Numbered from the stretch's first letter, positions 25,760 through 34,700 are shown. The stretch: 64,000 bases of DNA from SIG653 sp045577455 (GCA_045577455.1 JAZNIJ010000190.1:1-64000); one strand, 5' to 3'. The notes: generated from the letters alone by a model not told the origin. Numbers and translations are program-made.

Positions 25760-27586
25760 ATGAGCAAGTCTAAAATAGTTGCTTTGATTATTCTCGTTGC
25801 CATAGTAGGTGGATTAGTGGCATACGGATTTATTTCCAGTTGTACAACTTTGTCTGATGGAGATAAAGGAGCAAGAATTCCAATTCATTTAGCGAGCTTT
25901 CCTGAGTCTTTTGACCCTGCAGCACAGCAGTATGACGATGATACAATGCAGTTTTTCAGTCTTATTTATACAGGTCTTACCCGTGTTAATTCCGAGGGTG
26001 AAGTGTATGGCGCACTTGCAGAATCCTGGTCTGGAAGATACAACGAAAGAGACGAAGCATATGTTATCACTTTCAAAATAAAGGAAACTTATTGGGATAA
26101 CGGCTCAAGAGTTAGAGCAGACGATTTTGTTTTTGCATGGAAACGTATCCTTTCTCCTGAATTCCAAAGCCCTCATGCATCTACACTTTATCCAATAAAG
26201 AACGCTGCAGAAGTTAAATCAGGTAACCTTACAAGCGATGACCTTATGCTTTTTGCAACCGATACAGATACTCTTGAAGTTTACATAGACCCTAAATGCT
26301 ATACAGAATCATATGAAGAAGCAGACGGAAAATTTGATGCAAACCTTTTTGCGAGAATGATTGCTTCTCCCGCATTCGCTCCACTTTCCGAAGACGTTGT
26401 AACAAGAAATGCAGAAACATGGGATACAGTTGCAACCGATATGCGTACAAACGGTCCTTTCAAGGTTTCAACAATACTTGAAGATGTTCAGATAATCCTT
26501 GAGCGTAACCAATTCTATTTCAGAAACCCTGAAAAAGAAGACGATATCCCTCTTGATAAAAAGGTTCTTCCTCATAAACTCATTTGTTATTATGGTGAAA
26601 ACAATGTTGATGAACAAGGAAAGAACGAAGTTGACCCATATACAATTTCTGAGCTTTACACCTTGTTTGAAGAAAACGATTTGTTCTATCTTTCTAACTT
26701 TGATAAAGAAACCTATTCTGCACATAAAGACAGCATTAAAACAGAAAATGTTTTGTCAACTTATGCATTCTTCTTTAACACAAAGAGCGAAGCTCTTGCA
26801 GATAAGGATGTAAGAAAAGCTCTCTCCGCGGCTATAGACAGAAACGAGCTTGTTGAGCGCATTGGTACAGGTCAGGTTGCCGCAACAGGAATAGTTCCTC
26901 ACGATGTTTTTGATGTTAAGGAAAATTCATCATATAGAGATAAAGCAGGGGATGTTATTACAAACGGAGACGCAAGCGGACTTAAGGGTAAAAGAGGCAC
27001 TTTGACAATAAGATATCTTGAAACCGACGAAGCTGGACTTGTTGTTGCTGAATATGCAAAAGAAGTTTGGGAAGCAAACGGCTTTAAGGTTGATATTAAG
27101 AAAACAAATGCTAAAAACTATAAGAAAGCTCTCAGCACAAATCCCGAAGATGCAGGTGTTGAATATGATGTTATCGCTGTAAACCTTGCAATGCATTCTG
27201 TTGACCCTCTTTCTTATCTTGCTCAGTTCTCCAGCATATGCAGTGGCGGATATATCTCCATTGAAGAAGGTTCTTTAACTTATGCAGTTCATTCAACCGG
27301 CTTGCAAGATGAAGAATTTGATGCTCTTGTTAAAGAAGCAATCTACTGCGGTAATACAAGTCGCAGAATCGAGCTTTCAAAAGAAATCGAGAAAAAACTT
27401 GTTGACCTTTGCCCTGTAACTCCTCTTTTCTTCAGCACAAACTCATATAAGGTAAACGGAAAACTTGGCGATGTTAAGAAGTTTTATGGCGGTGCAATGA
27501 ACTTCACCAGAGCGGAACTTGAAGGATACGAAGAAAGAAATAGGTCAGAAGATATCCTTTCAGGTGTTATTGATGAGTCTAAATAA
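25760..27586 (+). CDS. Oligopeptide-binding lipoprotein (SBP_bac_5 family)
   Basis: 608 residues. A lipobox ISSC places the lipid-modified cysteine at C28. The mature part has the family landmarks PESFDPA, YTGLTRVNSEGEVYGALAESW, ITFKIKETYWDNG and ADDFVFAWKR, and later DVRKALSAAIDRNELVE. These proteins capture peptides or other solutes outside the membrane for an Opp/Dpp ABC importer. No permease or ATPase genes adjoin it, so it is an orphan that must share a transporter coded elsewhere. GGAGGT precedes the ATG. Confidence 0.9.
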   Translation: MSKSKIVALIILVAIVGGLVAYGFISSCTTLSDGDKGARIPIHLASFPESFDPAAQQYDDDTMQFFSLIYTGLTRVNSEGEVYGALAESWSGRYNERDEAYVITFKIKETYWDNGSRVRADDFVFAWKRILSPEFQSPHASTLYPIKNAAEVKSGNLTSDDLMLFATDTDTLEVYIDPKCYTESYEEADGKFDANLFARMIASPAFAPLSEDVVTRNAETWDTVATDMRTNGPFKVSTILEDVQIILERNQFYFRNPEKEDDIPLDKKVLPHKLICYYGENNVDEQGKNEVDPYTISELYTLFEENDLFYLSNFDKETYSAHKDSIKTENVLSTYAFFFNTKSEALADKDVRKALSAAIDRNELVERIGTGQVAATGIVPHDVFDVKENSSYRDKAGDVITNGDASGLKGKRGTLTIRYLETDEAGLVVAEYAKEVWEANGFKVDIKKTNAKNYKKALSTNPEDAGVEYDVIAVNLAMHSVDPLSYLAQFSSICSGGYISIEEGSLTYAVHSTGLQDEEFDALVKEAIYCGNTSRRIELSKEIEKKLVDLCPVTPLFFSTNSYKVNGKLGDVKKFYGGAMNFTRAELEGYEERNRSEDILSGVIDESK

Positions 27587-27671
27587 TTGTATCAATTTCC
27601 AAATAGTATCTTTTGAGATTTTAATTTCAGAAAAAGTATAGGTTATATTAAGGCAAAAGTATTCAAATATA

Positions 27672-27709
27672 AAAGCAGAAAATTGAGCGTTTGCTCAATT
27701 TTCTGCTTT
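27672..27709 (+). terminator. Strong hairpin terminator after the OppA-like gene
   Basis: AAAGCAGAAAATTGAGC pairs perfectly with GCTCAATTTTCTGCTTT around loop GTTT. The T-rich descending arm could serve as the U-tract. Confidence 0.75.
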
Positions 27710-27864
27710 AATGGGAAATTTTCTCTTAGTTAGCAGAGAAAAGTCATAACAATTTTAGCAGAATTGTTTGGGTAGAATAATCGGCAAGAGTTTGCAGTAA
27801 ATTGTTTAGGTATAACAAAAAAGAAAAACAAAAAATCAAGTGTTTGAAATGTGGGGGTGAAAAA

Positions 27865-28839
27865 ATGAAGCTTGGTATAGTTGGAAATGGATTTATAGTT
27901 AAAACATTTCTTGAGATGACGAAAGAGATAGAAAACTTAGAAATTGTTTCAATATGTGTTCGTGAAAAATCATTGGAGCTTGGTAGGGAGTTGGCGGAGA
28001 AATACGGAATCCAAAGGGTTTATACTTCTTATGAAAAGTTTCTTGAAGATAAAATTGATACGGTTTATATTGGTATTATAAATAACCTACATTACGAATA
28101 TGCAAAAATTGCAATTGCAAAGCATAAGCACATATGGTGCGAAAAACCATTCACAAGGACAGCAGAGCAGGCAAGAGAGCTTTTTGAACTTGCAGAAAAA
28201 AATAATGTTTATTTGTTTGAGGCAATAACAACAATCCAAACCCCTATGTTTAAAAAAGCAAAGGAACACTTGGAAAAAATAGGCAAAGTGCGTCTTATTA
28301 ACGCAACTTTTTGCCAATATTCTTCCCGATACGACAATTACTTAAAGGGAATTATCGCACCTGTTTTCAAAAAAGAGCTTTTTGGCGGTGCTTTGGTGGA
28401 TTTGAATATATATAATATTCATTTTGTTGTTTCTCTTTTCGGAAAGCCAAAAAGCGTTGCTTATTTCCCGAATTTGGGTGAAAATGGTGTTGACATTTCA
28501 GGGGTGCTTGTTATGGATTATGGGGATTTTAAGGCAGTTTGCTCCGCTTCAAAGGATTCTGCTTCACCGTCTTTCGCAACAGTGCAAGGGGAGAAGGGTT
28601 ATCTTAAAATAAATTCAACCCTTAACTCTTGCGACGAGCTTATTGTTTCCGCAAGGGATTACGAGGGATATTTCAAGCCCGAAAACAATTTTGGCAGAAT
28701 GTATTATGAAATTGCCGAGTTTATACGCATCATTTTGGAAAAAGACAAAAACGCTTATGAGAAATTGAAAAAGCAAACCATTTGTGTTATGGAGGTTTTG
28801 GAAACCGCATATAACAGCATGGAAGGGGATAAGGGATAA
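27865..28839 (+). CDS. Gfo/Idh/MocA-family NAD(P)-dependent oxidoreductase
   Basis: 324 residues from the ATG at 27865, preceded by GGGGGTGA. The Rossmann motif is LGIVGNGFIVKTFLE, the conserved EKPF segment is WCEKPFTRTAEQARELFELA, and the C-terminal half is the alpha/beta dimer domain. Members oxidise or reduce sugars, inositols and related compounds; no neighbour reveals the substrate. It lies 43 bp before the ABC exporter genes on the same strand. Confidence 0.88.
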   Translation: MKLGIVGNGFIVKTFLEMTKEIENLEIVSICVREKSLELGRELAEKYGIQRVYTSYEKFLEDKIDTVYIGIINNLHYEYAKIAIAKHKHIWCEKPFTRTAEQARELFELAEKNNVYLFEAITTIQTPMFKKAKEHLEKIGKVRLINATFCQYSSRYDNYLKGIIAPVFKKELFGGALVDLNIYNIHFVVSLFGKPKSVAYFPNLGENGVDISGVLVMDYGDFKAVCSASKDSASPSFATVQGEKGYLKINSTLNSCDELIVSARDYEGYFKPENNFGRMYYEIAEFIRIILEKDKNAYEKLKKQTICVMEVLETAYNSMEGDKG

Positions 28840-28882
28840 GTGATAAGTGCTTGCAGGAAACAGACAGAAAACGGAGGGAAAA

Positions 28883-29770
28883 ATGATACTTGAACTTAGA
28901 AACATAGATAAGTCATTTGGCGAAAATAAAGTGCTTAAAGGCGTTTCTTTAAAGGTTGAAGGGGGAAAAGCGTTTGGGCTGTTAGGAAGAAACGGAGCTG
29001 GCAAAACAACAACAATTCGTATTCTTATGGGTGTTTTTCCTGCAAATAGCGGTGAAATACTTGTAGACGGAAAAAAGATAGATTATAAAACCGTTGGAAT
29101 GGGGTATCTTCCCGAGGAGAGGGGATTATATCCCAAAAAGGTAATTATGGACCAGCTTATATACTTTGCCCGTCTTAAGGGTATGGGGAAAAAAGACGCT
29201 GTAAAGTCAATTGATTATTGGCTTGACCGCCTTGGAATGATGGAGTATCGAAATAAAAAGCTGGATATTCTTTCCAAAGGAAACCAACAGAAAATACAGC
29301 TTATCACCGCTTTGGCTCACGATCCTGAAATAATTATTCTTGATGAGCCGTTTTCGGGACTTGACCCTGTTAATGCAATGCTTTTGAAGGATGTTGTTAA
29401 GGAGCAGATAAAAAAAGGGAAAATTGTTCTGTTTTCAAGCCATCAGATGAGCTATATTGAGGAGTTTTGCGACAGTATTGCAATTATAAATAAGGGAAAG
29501 GTTGCCATTTCGGGTGATATAAACGAAATAAAACGAAATTATCCCCGAGACCGACTTGTTGTGAGAACAGTTGATGCAGAAAAGCTGAAAAAAGATTTTG
29601 AAGGCAGATATACTGTTGAAAATGATTCTGTTATAATTAAGCTCCAAAACCCCGAAGATAAAAATGAAACAATGAAAACACTTATTGAAAAATATGATAT
29701 TGATGAGTTGAAGGTGCTTGAACCGTCTCTTAACGATATTTTTGTTGAATATGCAGGGGAGGGAATATAG
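28883..29770 (+). CDS. ABC-2-type exporter ATPase (NatA/YhaQ-like)
   Basis: 295 residues from the ATG at 28883 with GGAGG upstream. Walker A is GLLGRNGAGKTTT, the signature is LSKGNQQKIQL in place of LSGGQ (normal in this subfamily), and Walker B is IIILDEPFSGLDP, followed by the SSHQM switch. A C-terminal DUF4162-like extension is present (about 215-295). With the permease 2 bp downstream it forms a drug or sodium exporter of the NatAB kind. Substrate not shown. Confidence 0.9.
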   Translation: MILELRNIDKSFGENKVLKGVSLKVEGGKAFGLLGRNGAGKTTTIRILMGVFPANSGEILVDGKKIDYKTVGMGYLPEERGLYPKKVIMDQLIYFARLKGMGKKDAVKSIDYWLDRLGMMEYRNKKLDILSKGNQQKIQLITALAHDPEIIILDEPFSGLDPVNAMLLKDVVKEQIKKGKIVLFSSHQMSYIEEFCDSIAIINKGKVAISGDINEIKRNYPRDRLVVRTVDAEKLKKDFEGRYTVENDSVIIKLQNPEDKNETMKTLIEKYDIDELKVLEPSLNDIFVEYAGEGI

Positions 29771-29772
29771 AT

Positions 29773-31005
29773 ATGAAGCAGTTTGGAATAATTTTAAAAT
29801 ATGAGCTGAAAAACTATCTTAAAAACAAGCTCTTTGTTGGAATAACAATTTTTCTTGTTGTCGCAATATCAATTGTGATGTTTTTGCCGAATATTATATC
29901 AGCTTTTGAATCTGATGATGAAGGCACAGAATCTCTGCCTGTTATGCTTGTTCAGTCCGACGATGAAACATTGCTTGCCCTTGTTGAGGAGTATTTTTCT
30001 GCTGTATTCACAGATTATAATGTAGTAAGAGCAAACAGCTTTGAAGAATTTGAGGAAAGTATTGTTTCACAAAAAGCAGAGTGTGGTTTTGTTGTTGAAA
30101 GTGCCGATGAATGTTATTATTATGTAAATGACCTCTCTATGTCGGATTCAAACGTCACCCGTGCTAATACGGCACTTCTTGAAGTTTACCGAGCAAACGC
30201 AATGATGGAGCTTGGAATAACTATGGAAGAAGCGATGGAAATTATGTCCGTATCCATAAAAAGTGAAACCAAGATTTTAGGTAAAGACCAGGTACAGAAT
30301 TTTATTTATACTTATGTTATGATTATTGCTTTGTATGTGGTAATCCTTCTTTATGGTCAGATGATTGCTTCCAATGTTGCAACGGAGAAAAGCTCAAGAG
30401 CTATGGAACTTTTAATAACAAGTGCAAAGCCAACCAGCTTGATGTTCGGAAAAATTCTTTCATCCTGTATAATGGGTTTTTCACAGCTGTTGCTTGTTTT
30501 TGGAACAGCATTGGTTTTATTCAATATAAACAGAGAGCAGTTTTCAAACCCAATAATCGCATCAGTTTTTGATATGCCCCCTGAATTATTCGGGTTTATG
30601 CTCGTTTTCTTTGTTTTGGGATTTTTGGTTTACGCATTTTTGTATGGTGCGGTTGGCTCAACGGTTTCAAAATTGGAGGATATAAACACATCGGTTATGC
30701 CAATAACCTTCCTGTTTATCATTGCTTTTATGGTTTCTATGATGTCTATGACAGAGGGAGATGTAAATTCAACCATGATGCAGGTTTGTTCATATATTCC
30801 ATTTACATCGCCAATGGTAATGTTTACAAGAATTTGTATGAGCACGATCAATTGGTATGAAATAGTTGCTTCAATTGCAATTCTTGTTGTTTCAGTTGTG
30901 GGAATCGGTATCGCGTCTGCAAAAATCTACCGTGTTGGCGTTCTTCTTTACGGTACACCTCAAAAATTGCCCGCAATTATAAAAATGGTTTTCACAAAAG
31001 AATAG
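29773..31005 (+). CDS. ABC-2-type exporter permease (NatB/YhaP-like)
   Basis: 410 residues. One N-terminal membrane helix (about 20-42), a large extracytoplasmic part (about 45-170) and five C-terminal helices (from about 175) give the ABC2_membrane_3 pattern; NVATEKSSRAMELLITSAKPTSLMFGKI is the typical coupling loop. It starts 2 bp after the ATPase gene. Its last codons lie within a 38-bp tandem duplication, so the C-terminus may recently have been altered. Confidence 0.88.
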   Translation: MKQFGIILKYELKNYLKNKLFVGITIFLVVAISIVMFLPNIISAFESDDEGTESLPVMLVQSDDETLLALVEEYFSAVFTDYNVVRANSFEEFEESIVSQKAECGFVVESADECYYYVNDLSMSDSNVTRANTALLEVYRANAMMELGITMEEAMEIMSVSIKSETKILGKDQVQNFIYTYVMIIALYVVILLYGQMIASNVATEKSSRAMELLITSAKPTSLMFGKILSSCIMGFSQLLLVFGTALVLFNINREQFSNPIIASVFDMPPELFGFMLVFFVLGFLVYAFLYGAVGSTVSKLEDINTSVMPITFLFIIAFMVSMMSMTEGDVNSTMMQVCSYIPFTSPMVMFTRICMSTINWYEIVASIAILVVSVVGIGIASAKIYRVGVLLYGTPQKLPAIIKMVFTKE

Positions 31006-31062
31006 TTTTTGTAATAAATAAAAAGGTTTTCACAAAAGAATAGTTTTTGTAATATATAAAAA
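30987..31062. repeat. 38-bp tandem duplication across the permease stop codon
   Basis: Units 30987-31024 and 31025-31062 differ at one or two positions. The first includes the final codons and stop (FTKE, TAG), and the second is untranslated. Confidence 0.85.
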
Positions 31063-31102
31063 GGTTGCTTCAAGCTGAATAAAGCTTTGGAGCAACTTTT
31101 TT
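31063..31102 (+). terminator. Intrinsic terminator of the exporter operon
   Basis: GGTTGCT and AAGCT pair with AGCTT and AGCAACT, followed by six T. It begins directly at the end of the 38-bp duplication. Confidence 0.8.
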
Positions 31103-31117
31103 CTTTAATGTTATGAT

Positions 31118-31324
31118 ACCACAAATGCCTCTATCAAAACACCACAAATGCCTCTATCAAAACACCGCAAATGCCTTCAGCAAAATACCGCAAAAGTCTC
31201 CATCAAAATACCACAAAAGTCTCCAATGAAATACCGCAAAAGTCTCCATCAAAATACCACAAAAGTCTCCATCAAAATACCACAAAAGTCTCCAATGAAA
31301 TACCGCAAAAGTCTCCATTTGTAT
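31118..31324. repeat. Nine tandem 23-bp repeats abutting a promoter
   Basis: Nine units, each exactly 23 bp, begin at 31118, 31141, 31164, 31187, 31210, 31233, 31256, 31279 and 31302. The consensus is ACCACAAAAGTCTCC followed by ATCAAAAT or AATGAAAT. The first three carry AAATGCCT in place of AAAGTCTCC. The last unit runs straight into the -35 box at 31324. There are no unique spacers, so this is not a CRISPR. The strict length and position suggest protein-binding sites or an iteron-like array. Confidence 0.93.
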
Positions 31325-31351
31325 TGACAAAGTCAAAATTTTGGGTATAAT
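31324..31351 (+). promoter_or_regulatory. Promoter of the AAA_14/DUF4143 ATPase gene
   Basis: TTGACA (31324-31329) and TATAAT (31346-31351) with 16-bp spacing. The ninth 23-bp repeat overlaps the first base of the -35 box. Confidence 0.8.
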
Positions 31352-31375
31352 AATATCAAAGGGTGGTGATTTGTA

Positions 31376-32665
31376 ATGAGCGATTATATTAAACGAATTT
31401 GTGATGACGAGCTTGAACTAAAATTAGAAGCATTTGGTGCAGTTCATATCGTTGGTCCTAAATGGTGCGGTAAAACAACAACGGCAAAACAATTTGCAAA
31501 AAGCTATATTGAAATGCAAGACCCGGATAAGCGTGATATGTACATTCAGACCGCAAAAATAAAACCGTCAAATCTTTTGGTTGGGGAGAATCCTCGCCTG
31601 ATTGACGAATGGCAGATAGCACCCAATCTTTGGGATGCGGTTCGTGTGTCTGTTGACAGACGAGGAGAAGACGGTCTTTATATTTTGACCGGCTCTAACT
31701 CTATAGATAAATCCGAGATTATGCATACAGGCACCGGTCGAATAGATACTTTGGTAATGTATCCTATGAGTCTTTATGAGTCCGGAGAATCCAACGGCAC
31801 AGTTTCTCTTTCTAAGTTGTTTTCCGATTCCACCGCTCTTGACGATGGGTGCGAATCTAATTTGAACATAGATCAGCTAATATTTGCGGCATGTCGCGGT
31901 GGCTGGCCTTCTTCTTTGCAGAAAAAAAGCGACAAAGCAAAGCTGCTGGTTGCTCGCAGTTACTTTGATAGCTTGTGCGCCGAAGATATATCCAATGTTG
32001 ATGGTATACAACGCGATGAAACTACAACGCGCCTTTTGCTCCGTTCTTATGCCCGTAATATTTCTACAATGGTAACGAATCGATCTATTATTAATGATGT
32101 GAATGCAAATATTGAGTTTAGTGAATCTTCATTCTATAGTTATGTGAATATTCTGAAAAAACTTTTTATTATTCAGGATGTAGAGGCATGGTGTCCTGCA
32201 ATACGATCTAAAAGTGCTATTCAGGCAACTGACAAACGAGAATTAGTAGACCCTTCTTTGGTTGTTGCTGCCCTTGGTGTAGAGCCGGAATATTTTAATC
32301 TTGATTTGAAAACATTTGGATTTATTTTTGAAACTCTCTGCATCCGTGATCTCAAGGCATACTCTATAGCACTTGGCGGGCGTGTATCGTACTACCATGA
32401 TAGATATGGTCTTGAGGCAGATTGTGTTCTCCATCTCAGAGACGGCAGATATGCACTTATCGAATTCAAACTCGGAAGTTCGGATATCGACGATGGTGCA
32501 AAACATTTAAATGAGCTGGAAAATCTGATTAAGGAATATAACGAGAAGGAGACTCAGTGCAAGCTAAAATTACCTGATTTGAAAATTGTAATTACAGGCA
32601 CACAGTATGGTTATAAACGCGATGATGGCGTTTTAGTTGTTCCAATTGGCTGTTTGAAAAACTAA
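31376..32665 (+). CDS. AAA_14/DUF4143 ATPase with nuclease-like C-terminus
   Basis: 429 residues. Walker A is VGPKWCGKTTT (about 26-36), Walker B is PRLIDEW, and sensor-like YILTGSN follows. The DUF4143 part (about 200-429) holds GLEADCVLHL and YALIEFKLGSS, which resembles the D-(E/Q)-x-K core of restriction-like nucleases. Such proteins are common in gut Firmicutes and Bacteroidetes and their role is not established. It has its own promoter behind nine 23-bp repeats. A second family member lies at 37458-38687. Base composition is less AT-rich than its neighbours, suggesting transfer. Confidence 0.85.
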   Translation: MSDYIKRICDDELELKLEAFGAVHIVGPKWCGKTTTAKQFAKSYIEMQDPDKRDMYIQTAKIKPSNLLVGENPRLIDEWQIAPNLWDAVRVSVDRRGEDGLYILTGSNSIDKSEIMHTGTGRIDTLVMYPMSLYESGESNGTVSLSKLFSDSTALDDGCESNLNIDQLIFAACRGGWPSSLQKKSDKAKLLVARSYFDSLCAEDISNVDGIQRDETTTRLLLRSYARNISTMVTNRSIINDVNANIEFSESSFYSYVNILKKLFIIQDVEAWCPAIRSKSAIQATDKRELVDPSLVVAALGVEPEYFNLDLKTFGFIFETLCIRDLKAYSIALGGRVSYYHDRYGLEADCVLHLRDGRYALIEFKLGSSDIDDGAKHLNELENLIKEYNEKETQCKLKLPDLKIVITGTQYGYKRDDGVLVVPIGCLKN

Positions 32666-32754
32666 ATATAAATTTTACATCAACATCCGCATTTTCGAAA
32701 AAGGAATAGATTTTTTCTTTTTGCATAGAAATAATAAAGAAAGGCGGTGATTGA

Positions 32755-33285
32755 TTGAAAAAGAATATAAAATACAGGCAGATAGGCGGTTTTGTTTTTG
32801 CTTCTGCTTTGGGAACATTGCTTCATTATTTGTATGAATGGACAGGAGAGAGTGTTTTGGTTGCACCTTTTTCAGGTGTGAACGAGTCAACTTGGGAGCA
32901 TATGAAATTGCTGTACTTTCCACTGTTTGTTTTCGCTGTTGTGCAGTCGTTTCATTATAAAGAGTATGAAAACTTCTGGTGCATAAAGCTATGTGGAATA
33001 ATTACAGGGCTTTTGTCTATTCCTTTTTTGTTTTATACTATAAACGGTGCGTTTGGAAAAACACCGTCGTGGGTTAATATAGCAATATTCTATGTTTCTG
33101 CGTTTCTTGCTTTTTGGGTAGAAACAATGCTTTTTAAGAAAGGGAAAAAAATGTGCAAGTGGAACACCCTTTCATTTGCCGTAATTGTGGTTATAGGTGT
33201 GCTTTTTGTTGTTTTCACCTTTGCAACTCCAAAAATCCCACTTTTTCTTGACCCCGTAACAGGAACTTATGGCGTTAATGGATAA
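32755..33285 (+). CDS. Integral membrane protein of the DUF6512 type
   Basis: 176 residues starting at a TTG with GGCGGTGA four bases upstream. Five hydrophobic segments are visible. The conserved-looking HYLYEWTG and SGVNESTWEHMKLLYFP near the N-terminus and PLFLDPVTGTYG at the end match a family of small clostridial membrane proteins. Function unknown. A terminator follows at 33290, so it is a single-gene unit. Confidence 0.75.
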   Translation: MKKNIKYRQIGGFVFASALGTLLHYLYEWTGESVLVAPFSGVNESTWEHMKLLYFPLFVFAVVQSFHYKEYENFWCIKLCGIITGLLSIPFLFYTINGAFGKTPSWVNIAIFYVSAFLAFWVETMLFKKGKKMCKWNTLSFAVIVVIGVLFVVFTFATPKIPLFLDPVTGTYGVNG

Positions 33286-33289
33286 AATT

Positions 33290-33319
33290 AGCCGTTGCAG
33301 GTTGTTGCAACGGCTTTTT
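33290..33319 (+). terminator. Intrinsic terminator
   Basis: AGCCGTTGC pairs with GCAACGGCT, followed by five T. Confidence 0.85.
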
Positions 33320-33398
33320 GATTTGCCAATTACAATAAATAACTTTCCGTTGATTTGAACTACTTAACATAATTTTTAGGTAACTTTGCTAAAATGTA

Positions 33399-33427
33399 TT
33401 GACAAAAACGATTCTTTGTGGTATAGT
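33399..33427 (+). promoter_or_regulatory. Promoter of the Abi_2 gene and its structured leader
   Basis: TTGACA (33399-33404), 17 bp, TATAGT (33422-33427). The start of transcription should be near 33434, giving a leader of about 74 nt. Confidence 0.8.
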
Positions 33428-33433
33428 TTAATC

Positions 33434-33507
33434 GTTAAGAAGCATAATATATTGTGATCATACTCCGGTGACCTACGGGCCCGGGGTTTTCTTATAGGAG
33501 TATTTCT
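33434..33507 (+). ncRNA. Structured leader upstream of Abi_2 gene (abiF-RNA-like)
   Basis: CUCCGG (33463-33468) can pair with CCGGGG (33481-33486). Alternatively AUACUCC (33460-33466) can pair with GGAGUAU (33497-33503), which contains the Shine-Dalgarno. The two helices share CUCC and exclude each other, so the RBS can be open or buried. The core GGUGACCUACGGGCCCGGGG is GC-rich against an AT-rich background. A conserved RNA upstream of abiF genes has been described as the abiF RNA motif; I propose this as a member from position and shape, but could not run its covariance model. Confidence 0.65.
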
Positions 33508-34491
33508 ATGGAAAAGAAGTTTACAACAACTGATACTCAACTCAGAAAACTGCGTTCGAGAGGTCTTATAATAACTGATGGTAGCAAGGCAAAGAAGATT
33601 ATTGAAAAAGAGAATTATTATAATTTAATCAATGGATATAAAGCTTTGTTTTTGGATACTGCTTATTCCGGTCCGGATGAAAAATATATTTCAGGAACTA
33701 ATTTCAATGAGATTTACTCATTGTATCTATTTGATAGAGAATTGCGAAACATCTACATTAAGTACATACTTGAAATCGAAAATAATGTAAAAAGTGTTTT
33801 ATCTCACGATTTTTCAAAAAAATATGGTCACGATAATTACCTAAAAATATCTAATTTTGATACGACCGTAAGGAAATTTGAAAAAGTTACTCAAGCTCAA
33901 AAAAACGGAGAAATAGCAGATTTAATTGCATCTCTGCAACGAGAAATTTCACATCAATTAAAAAAGAATAGCCCGATGGTATCACACTATGTGTTAGATT
34001 ACGGCTATGTTCCATTTTGGGTTTTGGTAAATACTTTATCATTAGGGACAGTCAGCACATTCTATTCATATTTAAAGCAGAAAGATCAAAATGACATCGG
34101 AAGAAAATTTAATTTAAAGCCCGAAGAAATGACCAAAATTCTTTTTATTTTGGCCATTTTTAGGAACGCTTGTGCCCACGACGAGCGTTTCTATAATCTG
34201 AAATCAATCAAGAGAGATACAACGGCAAACAGCATAAAAGATAATCCAATTCATTCTGCTCTTGCCATTTCTAAAAACAGTTCAAACAATTACATCTGTG
34301 GGAAAAATGATTTGTTTGCTATAACAATAATTTTCAAGCTAATGTTATCAAAGACTTCATTTAACAAATTCATTTTATCGGTGAGAGATCAAGTGGAGCG
34401 TTTAAGTAAAAAAATACATGTTGTTCCTGTTGATTCTGTCCTGAAAGAAATGGGATTCCCGACAAATTGGCTAGATATTCAAAAAATATAA
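33508..34491 (+). CDS. Abi_2 family (AbiD/AbiF) HEPN abortive-infection protein
   Basis: 327 residues. The N-terminal region (QLRKLRSRGL, then ENYYNLINGYK) and the HEPN-like FDRELRNIYIKYILEIENNVKS match Abi_2. VPFWVLVNTLSLG (about 168-180) and FRNACAHDERFYN with R219-x4-H224 form the catalytic RNase motif. These proteins act in phage-triggered abortive infection by RNA cleavage and are structurally related to Cas13. The structured leader suggests RNA-level control or an RNA antitoxin. It is a single gene flanked by a terminator on one side and an IS relic on the other, as expected for a mobile defence cassette. Confidence 0.9.
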   Translation: MEKKFTTTDTQLRKLRSRGLIITDGSKAKKIIEKENYYNLINGYKALFLDTAYSGPDEKYISGTNFNEIYSLYLFDRELRNIYIKYILEIENNVKSVLSHDFSKKYGHDNYLKISNFDTTVRKFEKVTQAQKNGEIADLIASLQREISHQLKKNSPMVSHYVLDYGYVPFWVLVNTLSLGTVSTFYSYLKQKDQNDIGRKFNLKPEEMTKILFILAIFRNACAHDERFYNLKSIKRDTTANSIKDNPIHSALAISKNSSNNYICGKNDLFAITIIFKLMLSKTSFNKFILSVRDQVERLSKKIHVVPVDSVLKEMGFPTNWLDIQKI

Positions 34492-34495
34492 GTCA

Positions 34496-34549
34496 ATGTA
34501 TAACAATGAGAGCATGAAGTGCAGTGGTTTTACCATTAAATTTAGTAAT
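34496..34549 (+). pseudogene. Relic of an insertion-sequence transposase start
   Basis: The sequence AACAATGAGAG followed by GTTTTACCATTA and AATTTAG closely matches the one at 40927-40973, which is joined to an IS-type terminal repeat. Here the frame is broken by a TGA at the fourth codon. Only about 50 bp survive. Confidence 0.5.
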
Positions 34550-34553
34550 AAAA

Positions 34554-34608
34554 AATTCCCGAAGTAAATTCTCCTTTTCGCATTTTATCAGAATTTACTT
34601 CGGGAATT
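34554..34608. terminator. 19-bp perfect-stem hairpin after the Abi_2 gene
   Basis: AATTCCCGAAGTAAATTCT (34554-34572) is the exact inverse of 34590-34608 across a 17-nt loop. No T-run follows. It may terminate transcription or be a leftover of a palindromic element. Confidence 0.7.
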
Positions 34609-34632
34609 ATCCTTATTGAATAACTTTCTGTA

Positions 34633-34661
34633 TTGACAATTTGGGGCAAATGGTTTATAAT
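34633..34661 (+). promoter_or_regulatory. Promoter of the aminotransferase-trpS pair
   Basis: TTGACA (34633-34638), 17 bp, TATAAT (34656-34661). Confidence 0.8.
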
Positions 34662-34700
34662 TACAATGTTGAATAATGACAAAAAGAAAGGTATATAACA

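Noticed and set aside
31118..31324. CRISPR array
   Set aside because: The 23-bp units are directly adjacent with no unique spacers, and no cas gene is present.
31118..31375. Plasmid-type replication origin with iterons
   Set aside because: Unit length and tandem order fit iterons, but the adjoining gene is a DUF4143 ATPase rather than a Rep protein and no DnaA box or AT-rich melting region was recognised.
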